From the NCBI GenBank assembly GCA_035063885.1, contig JAPSFM010000032.1, positions 1-49,239 on the forward strand: a stretch of DNA of 49,239 nucleotides. Reading direction: 5' to 3'. Made by a program: the position numbers and the translations under genes. This DNA is from CAADGY01 sp900696665 (GTDB lineage: Bacteria; Acidobacteriota; Terriglobia; Bryobacterales; Bryobacteraceae). The stretch's first letter is position 1. Every line of letters begins with the position of its first letter. Below the pieces are notes generated by a model. It saw only the letters and a program-made list of their open reading frames with translations. It was not told the origin of the DNA and searched no databases. Of the stretch, positions 24,585 to 34,420 are shown piece by piece.

Positions 24585-26486
24585 TCACTTCCTTGTGACG
24601 GCAGGAGCCTGCAGACGAATGCGCACGGTGCCTTCTTTCAGCGCATGCTCCGGCTTATCCGGTAACTGGTAGCGCACGAACAGAGGAATCTCGCTCCCGG
24701 CGCGGCAAGACGATGACAGCTGCACGACGGAGTACTTGGCCGTCGCGCCGACGTTATCATAGGCGCCCCAGGGGTCGGAGATACGTGTTGACACGTCCGC
24801 GCAAGCGTCACTTGTGAACACTTCCACCAGCCGTAAAGCATCCGCGTCGGGCACGCCAAGCACAACGTCTTCACCCGGCTGGGCCTGGCCGTCGCCGTTG
24901 CCTGTTCCTAGCGTTTTCTCCGTCGAATGAACAGCACGGTGCCAGACACGCCATTTCGCGCCGTCCAAAATCACAATGCCCGGAAGTTCGGGCTTCTCGC
25001 GGAAAACGGGAATCTCCACCGGTGTTTCATAGCCCGCCGCGATGAACTTCAACTGGACGATCTCGCGATCGGGATCCTGGATCGCGAGCAATAGATCCTG
25101 GCGCGGTTCCACAGATTTTCCCACCGGCGCCAGCGGCAAGGAGAAGTCCGCCTGCGGGATGGAAATTCCGGAGTTGGGACTGCTTACGCGCAGGCGCACG
25201 TTGCGGGCATCCGCCGCGCCCTTGTTTAACACCGTCAGCTTCAGCCGCCCTTGTTTCCCGGCCGTTACCCAAGGAGCCCCCACGACGCGCCATCCGGAAA
25301 CTGTCAGGATCGGGGCTTTGGTTTCGCTGATGCCGATCTCGTGGAGTCCTCCATCAAGAGTAAACTGCAGCCGGCCCGACGAATCCGCTTTCATCATGCT
25401 GCGGCGCGTGTCCCCGGCAAACACGTTCACGTCTGTGATTTCATAAGATGCCTGCGGGCGGTAGATCGCATCCGTGGTGATACGTACATTTACAGAAGAA
25501 AGCAGACGGCCCGACGGCACCCATTCCCGCACGCTGGAACGAAAGCCCTTCGCGGTGACATTCTCGATGAGCGTGAAGCCAGGCTGGCGCCTGTCCGTCT
25601 TGACCGCGTATCCCCAGACCTCGAATTCAGGGTAGACCTCAATGTGATGCCAAACTGGCGGGCGGGGCAGCGGGTTCCGGAAGGCGTTCATATGAAACTG
25701 CAATGTCTTCGCCATGCCGGGCGTGCCGTGTTCGGAATCGAACTCCTCGTGCTCGTGATGAGGCCGCACGAAATCCCACACGGCATTCATGCGCCGGTGA
25801 TACCAGCGGATGAAGTCTTTTGACCCCACGACGATACGAGTGCGGATCCCTTCGTAGTTCCGGTACATTCCGGTGTGCCGGTATTCCGATGGAAATTCCT
25901 TCGGACCTACATAAAATTCCGACGAACCCATAAAATTCGATACACTGCCCACCAGGTGCGGGTACTTGCCGCCAACCCAGTACGACATGAAACCGCCCAT
26001 TGAAAGGCCGGCAGTGGCGCGGTGGTCGCGATCGGGAATGGTTCGATAATGCGAATCGATGTAGCCAACCAGTTCCGGGAAGTAGAGCGGGAACTGGCGA
26101 TGCGTTTCGACCGGGCTGATGTTGTAAGGGCGCGGGTAGTCCTCGCCGGGTGTGCGTGGGTTGTAGCCGTCCCACCGGACTACGATGACGCCGTTGTGGC
26201 TGACGAAGGCGGCAATGTTGTCGCCAGCATAGTCGTCGCCTGAATCGTATCCTTTGCCGTTGCGCGGCGGCTTGTTAAAACGTTCGCTCCAGCCGTGGAA
26301 AAAGTAGATAACCGGATAGCGCTTATCGGGCGACTGGTCATATCCGGGCGGAAGAAAAATCCGGTAGTGCCGTTCTTCGCCGAGTACTTTGCTGTAATGC
26401 TTCCGGTCGAGAATGGTGGCTTCGGAACCGGCCGCCATGGAACAGGCGGCCAGTTCGAAGAATAGCAGGGTTGTAATACGGCGCAT
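24585..26486 (-). CDS. secreted esterase (esterase D / feruloyl esterase-like) with C-terminal beta domains
   Basis: A 633-residue exported hydrolase. Signal peptide about 1-19. The alpha/beta-hydrolase domain (about 35-290) has RIFLPPGYD, YPVIYFFHGWSE (oxyanion strand) and nucleophile Ser162 in GLSMGG, as in the putative-esterase family that contains feruloyl and acetylxylan esterases. The acid and base residues are less clear; SEHGTPG carries a candidate histidine. The C-terminal half is beta-rich and lacks a recognised domain, perhaps for substrate binding. The ATG shares bases with the TAA of the receptor gene upstream (TAATG), so the two are translated together and probably process one substrate. 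Confidence 0.8.
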   Translation of the reverse strand: MRRITTLLFFELAACSMAAGSEATILDRKHYSKVLGEERHYRIFLPPGYDQSPDKRYPVIYFFHGWSERFNKPPRNGKGYDSGDDYAGDNIAAFVSHNGVIVVRWDGYNPRTPGEDYPRPYNISPVETHRQFPLYFPELVGYIDSHYRTIPDRDHRATAGLSMGGFMSYWVGGKYPHLVGSVSNFMGSSEFYVGPKEFPSEYRHTGMYRNYEGIRTRIVVGSKDFIRWYHRRMNAVWDFVRPHHEHEEFDSEHGTPGMAKTLQFHMNAFRNPLPRPPVWHHIEVYPEFEVWGYAVKTDRRQPGFTLIENVTAKGFRSSVREWVPSGRLLSSVNVRITTDAIYRPQASYEITDVNVFAGDTRRSMMKADSSGRLQFTLDGGLHEIGISETKAPILTVSGWRVVGAPWVTAGKQGRLKLTVLNKGAADARNVRLRVSSPNSGISIPQADFSLPLAPVGKSVEPRQDLLLAIQDPDREIVQLKFIAAGYETPVEIPVFREKPELPGIVILDGAKWRVWHRAVHSTEKTLGTGNGDGQAQPGEDVVLGVPDADALRLVEVFTSDACADVSTRISDPWGAYDNVGATAKYSVVQLSSSCRAGSEIPLFVRYQLPDKPEHALKEGTVRIRLQAPAVTRK

Positions 26487-29400
26487 TAGAAAATCAATTT
26501 CAGCATAAGCTGAATGCGCCGCGGGTATCCGCGCTGGCTCGTCACCTGTCCGAAGGCGGTGCTGGTGGGACTGGTGTTCGGAGCATTGAACATCGGGTGA
26601 TTGAAGGCGTTAAGAAACTCTCCGCGAAATTGCGCATTGACTCTCTCGTGAATGCGCGTGTTCTTCAGAACGGAAAGATCCCAACTGTTTACGCCGTCGG
26701 CTCGTACATCGTTCAGCCTGCTCGGGAATGTGCGGTAGTTGAACGAGAGCTGATTTGCCGGTACGCGATCGAAACCCTGGGTATTGAACCAGCGGGCAAC
26801 GGTGCGCTCTCCGGGCGGCAGAGTGATGTCATGGATATCGCCCATATAGAGCACGTTGCCGAAGCCGATGGGGGGGCCGCTCTGGGCGGTGTAAATACCC
26901 TGCACCTGCCAGCCGCCAACGACTTTGTCGACGACCGTGGGGGCGGCATTGAGCAGGCGCTTGCCGCGCCCGAACGGAAGTTCCCAGAGGCCGCTGATCA
27001 CGAAACGGTGCGGCCGGTCCTGTGTGGAGATGGCATACTCCAACGGCGACAGGTAGCCGTTCAACTGGCCGATGGCCTCCATGCTCTTCGACCAGGTGTA
27101 GGCGGCGTTCACGCTCCATCCGGCAGCGAACCGCCGCTCGGTGCGCACTTGCATAGCGTGATACCAGGAGTATCCCTCATAACTGGTGCTGGTCAATCCG
27201 GTGAATTGAGAATACTGCGGTCCGGCCAACAGATAAGACCGCGAGACGTTCTGTCCGGAAAGGCCGGTGCCGGGCAGCAGTGGATAGAATGGATTGGGCA
27301 CCTGCTGGGTCATGTAGTTGATGTGCGCATTATCGCGGAAGGGAGAGCGGCTCAAGTACTCCGTGGGTAGCGCCCGCAGGTCTCGCGTGAGTTCCAGGCT
27401 GTCACCATAGTTGCCGAGATAGGCGACTTCCATCAGCACTCGCTGGGGCAATTCCCGCTGCACGCCCAACTGCCAGCGTTGCTGCCGCGGCGCTTGTGGC
27501 GACTCCTCGAAGAAGCGGGCGCTGCGGCCCACGTAGGTGAGCAGGCCGTCCGCCGCTCCCGGAGGCTCCTGGATGCCATTCGGAAATGGGTTGCTAAGGT
27601 CCGCGATGAAGGTCAAACCATTGTCCAGCGTCGGCACGAATTCCGTGCGCTGACTGAAGCCGAGTTGGATGACATCGCCTCGCTGCGCGCCCAACGGGCC
27701 GAAGTAAATGCCAAAACCTCCGCGGATGACCGTCTTCTGATCGAGAGTGTAAGCAAAGCCGGCGCGCGGCATGATGTTGTTGGTGTCCCGGTTCCATAGC
27801 GCGCGCGGTTGGGAGCCGACGCCCGGGAACGTCAACCCGCCGATAAGCCGGAATTCATTGGCAGGCAGTTCCGCAATCGGATGGGCCGCATAGTTCGCGC
27901 GTACCTGCGCTTCGAGCGGGCTGGGGGTTGAGAAATCGTAACCGCGAACGGTGCGGTTGAAACGCTCGGTCATCGCACCCTCAAGCTCGTAGCGCAATCC
28001 CAGGTTGACGATCAGCTTCGGAGTGATGCGCCAGTCGTCCTGTACGTATGCGGACACAATGGTGGACTGGGCGGCGAAACTGGCCTTGCGGTCGACGCCG
28101 CCGCTGGTGGGCAAGCCCAGAAGCATGCTGGCAAGCCCCTGGCCGATGGGCGCAGCCACAGAGTTGTCGAACGGTCCGAGCGTCCAGGTGTTGCCAAATG
28201 CGAAGATGCCACTCGATGCGTTGTGCGGCTCGTACTGGAAATTCCTGTACTGCCGCGCGTCCGCGCCAAACCGCAGGGTGTGATTTCCTTTGATGGAAGT
28301 AACGTTCCCCTCGAGGCTTTGATTGTGTGTAGGGTATCTCCACCAGTTGTTCTGTGTTCCGGAATATCCGGATATGCTGATGGCAGGAAATGCCCGCACG
28401 CCCGGATCGATCGCGTCCGTGTAGGACCTGGGAAAGCCCAGGCTGGCGAGATCGAATCCGATGCTAGCCGGCTGCGGATATTGATAAATCGAGAGCCGGA
28501 AGAAACTGTAGCGGACATTCATGAACGTTGTGGCGCTCAAGTTGTGCACGTCGTCGATTGAGAACGAATGCTGCTTCCAGTCGGAATAGCCGCCGGTCGG
28601 CGCGCTGCGGAACCAGTCGCTCGAATGACTGAAACGCTTGTAGGTGTTGAAGCGTACGAACATCCGGTTGTTCGCGCCGATGTTGTGGTCGACACGGCCG
28701 ATGTGATTGAAGTACTTGATCACCTCAGGGTCGTTCACGCGGATAAGGTTGTTGGTTCCATCCGCCGTTCCAGGCACATTCGGCAGAGAGTAGTAGTTGA
28801 GAATATTCCGGGCGATCGGGTTGATGCGGTTGGATGGAATGATGTTGTTCGGAAAAGGCTGCGACTGGTAACGTCCGGTCCCCAACGCGACGCGCGTGGC
28901 CGGATCGTAAATCTGGTAACGCGACCCTACCGCCAGGAGCTCGGAAAAATCACCCTCGCGCTGGCGCGCCGTGGGCACGGTTAACGTTCCGGCGCCATAG
29001 GCGGCGCCCATCGCGCGGCTCTCATGAATACCTTCGTAGCCGTAAGTGAAAAACGTCCGGTCTTTGCCGTTGTAGAGTTTCGGAATATAAACGGGACCTG
29101 TAGCGCTGGTGCCCCAGCGGTTGTAGATAAAGTGCCCCTTGGGCTGTCCCGCCGAGTTCGCGAAAAACAGATTGGCGTTGAGAACGGGGTTCAATAGCGA
29201 ATAGTAGGCAGTTCCGTGCAAACTGTTGCCCCCGGATTTCAACGTGACGCTGGTGACGCCACCCTGGGTGTGCCCGATACTGGCATCGAAAGTGGCGGTC
29301 TGCACTTTGAACTCGTGCACTACATCGGAGGGCGGTGTGTAACCCGCCATCAGATCGCCTGCGCCCCAGCGATGATTGAGCGCGGTGTTCGGCGCCCCGT

Positions 29401-29992
29401 CCAGCGTGATCTCGCTGCGATTCGCGCGAACGCCGCCCATCGCGTACCCGACGATGTGCGTCGGTTCGAACGGCCGGTCCAGCCCAGGGTTCTGTGTATA
29501 AGATACGCCAGGACTGAGCGTCATCAGGAGAAACGGATTCCCGTGAGCGATGGGCAACTCGGCGATACGGCGTTGATCGATCACCTGCCCCAAGTTAGCG
29601 CCTGCGGACTCCAACAGGGGCGTTTCCGCCGTTACCGTGATCTGTTCGCTTACTTGGCCCAATTCCATGCGAATGGGGATGGAAACGCGCTCGCCGATAC
29701 GGACCTCGACTCCGTCGCGGCGAAACGATTTAAAGCCGGTCTGTTCGGCTGTAATTCGATATTCACCGGGTAAAAGATAAGGGATTTCGAAATTTCCCTC
29801 CGCATTGGATTCGCCGCTGATGGAAACATTCGTGGCAAGATTGACAGCGTGAATGGTGACGCCGGGAATAATGGCGCCACTGGCATCCACCACGCGTCCT
29901 ATGATGGAGCCACGCGTTTCTTGTGCCGGGGCAAGACTCGCGGCGATGAGACACACGACGGCTCTAAGCGCGAAGGGCGCTTTTTTTGACAT
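26486..29992 (-). CDS. TonB-dependent receptor with carboxypeptidase-regulatory-like domain
   Basis: A 1168-residue outer-membrane receptor. Signal peptide about 1-24 (after LAPAQ), a carboxypeptidase-regulatory-like domain (GRVVDASGAIIPGVTI), a plug domain (LMTLSPGVSYT) and a long barrel ending in LKLIF. The ATG at 29992 has GAGGAA just upstream, and the earlier in-frame start only adds 16 unlikely residues. It is first in a two-gene operon with the secreted esterase and has a consensus promoter at 30098-30127. The ligand is probably a saccharide or ester released by the esterase; inferred from linkage. Confidence 0.9.
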   Translation of the reverse strand: MSKKAPFALRAVVCLIAASLAPAQETRGSIIGRVVDASGAIIPGVTIHAVNLATNVSISGESNAEGNFEIPYLLPGEYRITAEQTGFKSFRRDGVEVRIGERVSIPIRMELGQVSEQITVTAETPLLESAGANLGQVIDQRRIAELPIAHGNPFLLMTLSPGVSYTQNPGLDRPFEPTHIVGYAMGGVRANRSEITLDGAPNTALNHRWGAGDLMAGYTPPSDVVHEFKVQTATFDASIGHTQGGVTSVTLKSGGNSLHGTAYYSLLNPVLNANLFFANSAGQPKGHFIYNRWGTSATGPVYIPKLYNGKDRTFFTYGYEGIHESRAMGAAYGAGTLTVPTARQREGDFSELLAVGSRYQIYDPATRVALGTGRYQSQPFPNNIIPSNRINPIARNILNYYSLPNVPGTADGTNNLIRVNDPEVIKYFNHIGRVDHNIGANNRMFVRFNTYKRFSHSSDWFRSAPTGGYSDWKQHSFSIDDVHNLSATTFMNVRYSFFRLSIYQYPQPASIGFDLASLGFPRSYTDAIDPGVRAFPAISISGYSGTQNNWWRYPTHNQSLEGNVTSIKGNHTLRFGADARQYRNFQYEPHNASSGIFAFGNTWTLGPFDNSVAAPIGQGLASMLLGLPTSGGVDRKASFAAQSTIVSAYVQDDWRITPKLIVNLGLRYELEGAMTERFNRTVRGYDFSTPSPLEAQVRANYAAHPIAELPANEFRLIGGLTFPGVGSQPRALWNRDTNNIMPRAGFAYTLDQKTVIRGGFGIYFGPLGAQRGDVIQLGFSQRTEFVPTLDNGLTFIADLSNPFPNGIQEPPGAADGLLTYVGRSARFFEESPQAPRQQRWQLGVQRELPQRVLMEVAYLGNYGDSLELTRDLRALPTEYLSRSPFRDNAHINYMTQQVPNPFYPLLPGTGLSGQNVSRSYLLAGPQYSQFTGLTSTSYEGYSWYHAMQVRTERRFAAGWSVNAAYTWSKSMEAIGQLNGYLSPLEYAISTQDRPHRFVISGLWELPFGRGKRLLNAAPTVVDKVVGGWQVQGIYTAQSGPPIGFGNVLYMGDIHDITLPPGERTVARWFNTQGFDRVPANQLSFNYRTFPSRLNDVRADGVNSWDLSVLKNTRIHERVNAQFRGEFLNAFNHPMFNAPNTSPTSTAFGQVTSQRGYPRRIQLMLKLIF

Positions 29993-30056
29993 GATTCCTC
30001 CTATTTCAAAAATCGATTGCGTTAACCCCGTTACCAGCACTTATGCGCCAGCAAAT

Positions 30057-30076
30057 TGTCCCACTTATATGGAACA
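30057..30076. promoter_or_regulatory. candidate operator palindrome in the leader
   Basis: TGTCCCA-N6-TGGAACA, an inverted repeat with 6 of 7 arm positions matching, starts about 15 bases downstream of the predicted transcription start. This position fits a repressor site. Its cognate regulator is not identifiable. Confidence 0.45.
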
Positions 30077-30097
30077 CCTTGCAATAAAATTAAAGGA

Positions 30098-30127
30098 ATT
30101 ATAGAAGCGGAATAAGGCGAGTGTCAA
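30098..30127 (-). promoter_or_regulatory. consensus sigma-70 promoter of the receptor-esterase operon
   Basis: On the minus strand, TTGACA (complement of 30122-30127), an 18-base spacer and TATAAT (complement of 30098-30103). Both hexamers match the consensus exactly. The predicted start point is near 30091, leaving a leader of about 100 bases before the ATG at 29992. Confidence 0.75.
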
Positions 30128-30277
30128 CTCGAGCCCACAACTTCAGCTCCTTTGTTCCACCCTGTTTTTCCGATGTGTGTAAACCGCATCCGCCTGTCGC
30201 GGCTTTAACACCGGCACGTAGATAAGGAATCGCTCCATGCCCAGGCAGATACGTGATTTCTCAGTAACTTCCTGCCG

Positions 30278-32818
30278 TTACTTGAGGCCGCTGGCCGTTC
30301 TCAAGGTGCGCACTCGACGGTTCTGGCCGTAAACGATTGTCTGACCGTCAGCCGAAAGCCTTACCTGCGTCACTTGTGTGACTCCGACAGGATCCAGGTT
30401 CGCGATGCGCTTGCCGGGGGTCCGTTTGCCCGTAGCAAGGTCGATCTGGTTCAATTGGGCCATACCCTCGACAGGCGACATTACAATGAGTTCTTGCCCG
30501 CTCGGACTCCAACGCACCAGCCGGTCATCTGGAAGAGGCCCCCGGATCTCCGCGGCGCCACCGCCGCCGATTGAGTACAGCCGCAGCACACCTTCGGGAG
30601 CGCGGGCCGCTACCTTGGTCCCATCCGGACTGAGGCCGCTTCCTTCCAGGGAGACACCCTCCGGAGTGATGGGCTGGGGTTTGCCTGCCGGAACGTCCTG
30701 CATCCAGATGCGCGACGGCCGCCCTGCCTCATTAGCTTCGAAAATGATACGCCGCGAATCCGGAAACCACTGAGCGGCAGTTTGATAGTTCAAGCCGGCA
30801 GGCAGCATAAGCTGCGGCTCAGGCGACTGGAAGTCAAACAACGCAAGCCTCTGCGGCTCGGTGTACTGCAGCGCTAGCGCGTACCGCCCGTCGGGTGAAA
30901 GGGACATGGCATCGCCTTCACCCAGGCGGACAGGCGCCGGCTCACCAAGGTTCCGAAGATAGAGGCCGTATGAGCGTCCGCCCGCCTGGCCATACTGCGA
31001 AAACAGCAGAAGCTTGCCATCTTGCGAGAGGTCACCGGGAAAACTGGAACCCAGCCAGTCCAGCGACTGATCGGCGGAGGCGCCCGGTAGGCTAGCCCAG
31101 GTTTCATGCCGGTCGTCATCGAACGTCGTGAAGAGCAGAACACCGTCAGAACCCAAATCCAGCAGCTTGACACTCACTGGGAACTGAAACACAAAGCGCG
31201 GGCTCCGGCCCGGCGCGGATGCATACAGGGTATCGGCGTAGCCGCTATCCGAGGCGGAGTACCAGACTTCCGAAGCATCCTTTGTCCAAACCAGGCCCTC
31301 AATCGATTCCCATTCGCCCGACAGGTGCTGCGCATTGCCGTGCAAATCGACAGTGACAATCCGGCCCCGGTCGTCGTCCCGGGTCGGGTGATCAGAGAAG
31401 GCGATCCGATCGCCGCGGGGAGAGAACCGGAGGTCGCCCAGCCAACCGGCTGTCTGGTAGAGGACCTTGCCGGCCGGATACTCGAGCCGGTGCACTCCTC
31501 TGACGGAGCGCACCAGTGCTAATTGTTTGCCGGAGGGGTCCCAGTCCGCTTCGGAGACATCCGGCATGACAATTCGCGGGGCGCCGCCGTACAGGGGCGC
31601 CACACCCAGTATTCCGACCTGACTGTTGTCACCAACATAGCGGCAGTTCAGAGCCACCGCTACCTCGTTATTTGCCGAAATAGAAAAAAGGTGCACATTG
31701 CGCAAACCAATGCTGCGAGCTTCGGGAGAGCCGCGGGCGGATAGAAAGAGATCTCCCGCGTCACCATTCCAAGCGGCGCTGTAGACAATCACGCTCGAAC
31801 CGGGACTGAATCGCGCGGATGATACGAAGCCACGCTGAAAAGTGACTTGGCGAAACGTCACGTTTCCGCTGCGACTCAGCAGGCGGCCGGCGATCCAGCC
31901 GGCAGCAAGCGCAATAAAAACAAGAGCTGCCGCCAAAACCCAACGGAAAGGGCCTTTCCGCCTTCGCGGCGATGATGGGTTCGGCAACGCGGCCGCGGGT
32001 TGTGACACCGTCGCGAGCGCCTGTAAGCTGACTCCCAAATCATGAGCGGATTGGAAACGCGACTCAGGATTTTTCTCGAGACAGCGGGATACGATGAACG
32101 CGAGCGCCGCAGGTAAAGCCGAAGGCAGGGGCGGGGGGTCTTCTTTCAGAATCGCGCTCATGATCTCCGCGGCGGACTCGCGTTCGAAAACCTTCTTTCC
32201 GGTGAGCATCTCATGCAGCACCAGGCCAAGGCTGAAAATATCGGAGCGATGATCAACCTGGGCACCCCGAACCTGTTCGGGTGACATATAGGACACCGTG
32301 CCCATGACCATGCCGGGCCCGGTCAGAGCAAGTCCTGGCTTCGCCGTTCCTACTGAGTCTGCTACCGGCTTGGCAAGACCGAAATCCAAGATCTTGACCG
32401 CCCCCTGCGCGGTGATCATGATGTTCTCCGGCTTGATGTCACGGTGCACGACGCCCATCGCGTGCGCGGCCGCGAGGCCAGAGGCGACCTGCGCTACAAT
32501 CTCGAGGGTCTGACGAATCGTTGGCTTCTCAAGCTTGCGGAGAGTGACGCCCTCCACAAATTCGGAGACGATGTAATCCTCACCGGCGTCGTAGACCGCC
32601 ACTACGTTGGGATGGTTCAAGCGAGCGGCAGCCGCGGCTTCCTGTCGCAGTCGCGTCCGAAAGGAGACGTCTTGCACAAGGTGTCCCGCGAGCAGCTTAA
32701 CAGCGACATAGCGGCCCAGCCGGGTGTCCCGGGCCCGGTAGACCTCGCCCATCCCTCCAACACCGATTACGGCCTCAAATTCATAGTGACCAAGCTTTGC
32801 GCCCGGCTGAATGCGCAT
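30278..32818 (-). CDS. serine/threonine protein kinase with WD40-like sensor propeller
   Basis: An 846-residue single-pass membrane kinase. The kinase domain covers about 10-270: GVGGMGEV glycine loop (19-26), Lys41, Glu60, HRD (125-127) with Lys129 and Asn132, DFG (145-147) and SYMSPEQ (176-182). All catalytic residues are present. A transmembrane helix at about 292-312 leads to a C-terminal propeller of WD40-like/TolB-like repeats (FSPGSSV, DPSGKQLA, FSPRGDRIAF, LSPDGRYAL, LSPDGTKVA), presumably periplasmic and sensory. The ATG at 32818 follows GAGAGG; 32 residues upstream are not kinase-like. It diverges from the ceramidase-family gene with a 246-base gap holding no visible gene. Targets are unknown. 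Confidence 0.92.
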   Translation of the reverse strand: MRIQPGAKLGHYEFEAVIGVGGMGEVYRARDTRLGRYVAVKLLAGHLVQDVSFRTRLRQEAAAAARLNHPNVVAVYDAGEDYIVSEFVEGVTLRKLEKPTIRQTLEIVAQVASGLAAAHAMGVVHRDIKPENIMITAQGAVKILDFGLAKPVADSVGTAKPGLALTGPGMVMGTVSYMSPEQVRGAQVDHRSDIFSLGLVLHEMLTGKKVFERESAAEIMSAILKEDPPPLPSALPAALAFIVSRCLEKNPESRFQSAHDLGVSLQALATVSQPAAALPNPSSPRRRKGPFRWVLAAALVFIALAAGWIAGRLLSRSGNVTFRQVTFQRGFVSSARFSPGSSVIVYSAAWNGDAGDLFLSARGSPEARSIGLRNVHLFSISANNEVAVALNCRYVGDNSQVGILGVAPLYGGAPRIVMPDVSEADWDPSGKQLALVRSVRGVHRLEYPAGKVLYQTAGWLGDLRFSPRGDRIAFSDHPTRDDDRGRIVTVDLHGNAQHLSGEWESIEGLVWTKDASEVWYSASDSGYADTLYASAPGRSPRFVFQFPVSVKLLDLGSDGVLLFTTFDDDRHETWASLPGASADQSLDWLGSSFPGDLSQDGKLLLFSQYGQAGGRSYGLYLRNLGEPAPVRLGEGDAMSLSPDGRYALALQYTEPQRLALFDFQSPEPQLMLPAGLNYQTAAQWFPDSRRIIFEANEAGRPSRIWMQDVPAGKPQPITPEGVSLEGSGLSPDGTKVAARAPEGVLRLYSIGGGGAAEIRGPLPDDRLVRWSPSGQELIVMSPVEGMAQLNQIDLATGKRTPGKRIANLDPVGVTQVTQVRLSADGQTIVYGQNRRVRTLRTASGLK

Positions 32819-33064
32819 CGGGTCATCCTCTCGTCGGGCAGGATGTGGCGCTACGGCCACGCCGGCAATCGCGGGTGCAGGCGCAGCCCGGATGCAGTCT
32901 GAATGCCTTACCATTATCGGCTGAACTCATCCGAGACGCCATGGCGCGAGAAGAGAAGTGCAAGGGCGAGCTGCGCAAGCGGATGGCAATGCCGGTTCTC
33001 TACGCTATTTCGCAACAATCGGCGCGGGTAAAGAATAGAATCAGGTGTTGTGGGGAGGCTATCT

Positions 33065-34411
33065 ATGAAATGCCAAGCACCGCTCATTCTTATCTTGGCC
33101 GCGGCAACTCTCTGCGGGGCCGATTTCAAAGCTGGATTCGGGCGCCGTCAGATTACACCACCGATGCCGATATGGCTGGCTGGTTTCGCGGCCCGCACGC
33201 ATCCGGCTGAAGGCATCGCCCACGATCTCTGGACGAAAGCGCTTGCTCTCGAGGATGACAGTGGCCGGAAGCTGATCGTGATCACCGTGGACCTGGTAAC
33301 AATGCCGAAGGCGATGACCGATATGGTAGCCGCCAGGGTGATGCGCCGGCACGCCATTAGCCGGTCGCACCTGCTGATTAACTTTTCCCATACGCACTCG
33401 GGCCCCGCGTTGAGCTGGCCTTCGAATTCGGACCGCGCGATGATGAGGCGCATTGAAGACTATCGGAGTAAGGTCATGGACTCCATGGCGGAGGCGGCTG
33501 CCGATGCCGTCAGCGACCTTCAGCCCGCGCGGATCTCGTACGGCACCGGAACGGTAGGATTTTCTCATAACCGCCGTGAGCGCGTTCCCGGTGGAGGTTG
33601 GCGTTTTGGAATGGATCCTAAGGGGCCCGTGGATCGAACCGTTCCCGTGTTACGGCTATCCAGCGCCAATGGCAGGCTGCGCGGAGTGCTGTTCGGTCTC
33701 TCCTGCCATGCTTCCGCGCTGACGCCGGCGTTCTACGTGGTCAGCGGCGACTACCCTGGCATCGCCCAGGCGGCGCTGGAAAAGACCCATCCCGGTGTCA
33801 CGGCCTTGTTCATGCAGCTCGCCGGCGGAGATCAGACCACATACCCGCGAGGCAAGATGGAGCTGGCCGAGAAGTATGGTGAGGAACTGGCCAGCGAAGT
33901 GGATCGCATCATGGCAGCTCGAATGAAACCCGTGCGCGGTCCTCTCAAGAGCGCCATGCTCACCACCGAACTGCCCTTCGCACCGTTTTCATTGGAGCAA
34001 TTCGAGCAGCAGGCCAAGGAGGGTGATGCACTGCTCCGCAACCATGCCGAACGGATGCTGAAGCTGTATCAATCGGGACAGCCGCCCTTGCCGCGGCTGC
34101 CGTACACCCTGCAGGCCATCCGGTTCGGAAAAGATCTCACCCTGCTGGCCATGAACGGGGAAGTGGTGGCCGAGTACAGTCTGCGCGTGAAGAGGGAATA
34201 CGGCGCGGAAGGGATGATTGTGGCTGGATATTCCAACGAAATACAATGCTACATCCCGTCCTCGCGGATCCTTAAAGAAGGGGGCTACGAAGCCCGCGAT
34301 GCAATCCTGATGGGGTCACTCCCGGGTCCTCTGGGCGAGGAGGTGGAGGAAACGATCTTCGCGGCTATTCGAGAGCTGATGCAGACGGTTGGAAAGGCGC
34401 CACAGCGGTAG
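33065..34411 (+). CDS. neutral/alkaline non-lysosomal ceramidase-family protein A
   Basis: A 448-residue exported protein (signal peptide about 1-18) made only of the N-terminal catalytic domain of neutral ceramidases; the C-terminal immunoglobulin-like domain of classic members is missing. His109 and His111 (NFSHTHSGPA), the histidine of LSCHASA, the glutamate of MNGEVVAEYS and the tyrosine of SNEIQCYIPS correspond to the zinc site. The position of the catalytic serine in the classic GDVSPN motif reads GGDQTTYP. It is therefore likely a zinc hydrolase, but the substrate need not be ceramide. GGGGAGG precedes the ATG at 33065. It is divergent from the kinase gene. Confidence 0.8.
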   Translation: MKCQAPLILILAAATLCGADFKAGFGRRQITPPMPIWLAGFAARTHPAEGIAHDLWTKALALEDDSGRKLIVITVDLVTMPKAMTDMVAARVMRRHAISRSHLLINFSHTHSGPALSWPSNSDRAMMRRIEDYRSKVMDSMAEAAADAVSDLQPARISYGTGTVGFSHNRRERVPGGGWRFGMDPKGPVDRTVPVLRLSSANGRLRGVLFGLSCHASALTPAFYVVSGDYPGIAQAALEKTHPGVTALFMQLAGGDQTTYPRGKMELAEKYGEELASEVDRIMAARMKPVRGPLKSAMLTTELPFAPFSLEQFEQQAKEGDALLRNHAERMLKLYQSGQPPLPRLPYTLQAIRFGKDLTLLAMNGEVVAEYSLRVKREYGAEGMIVAGYSNEIQCYIPSSRILKEGGYEARDAILMGSLPGPLGEEVEETIFAAIRELMQTVGKAPQR

Positions 34412-34420
34412 GCGGGCTGC

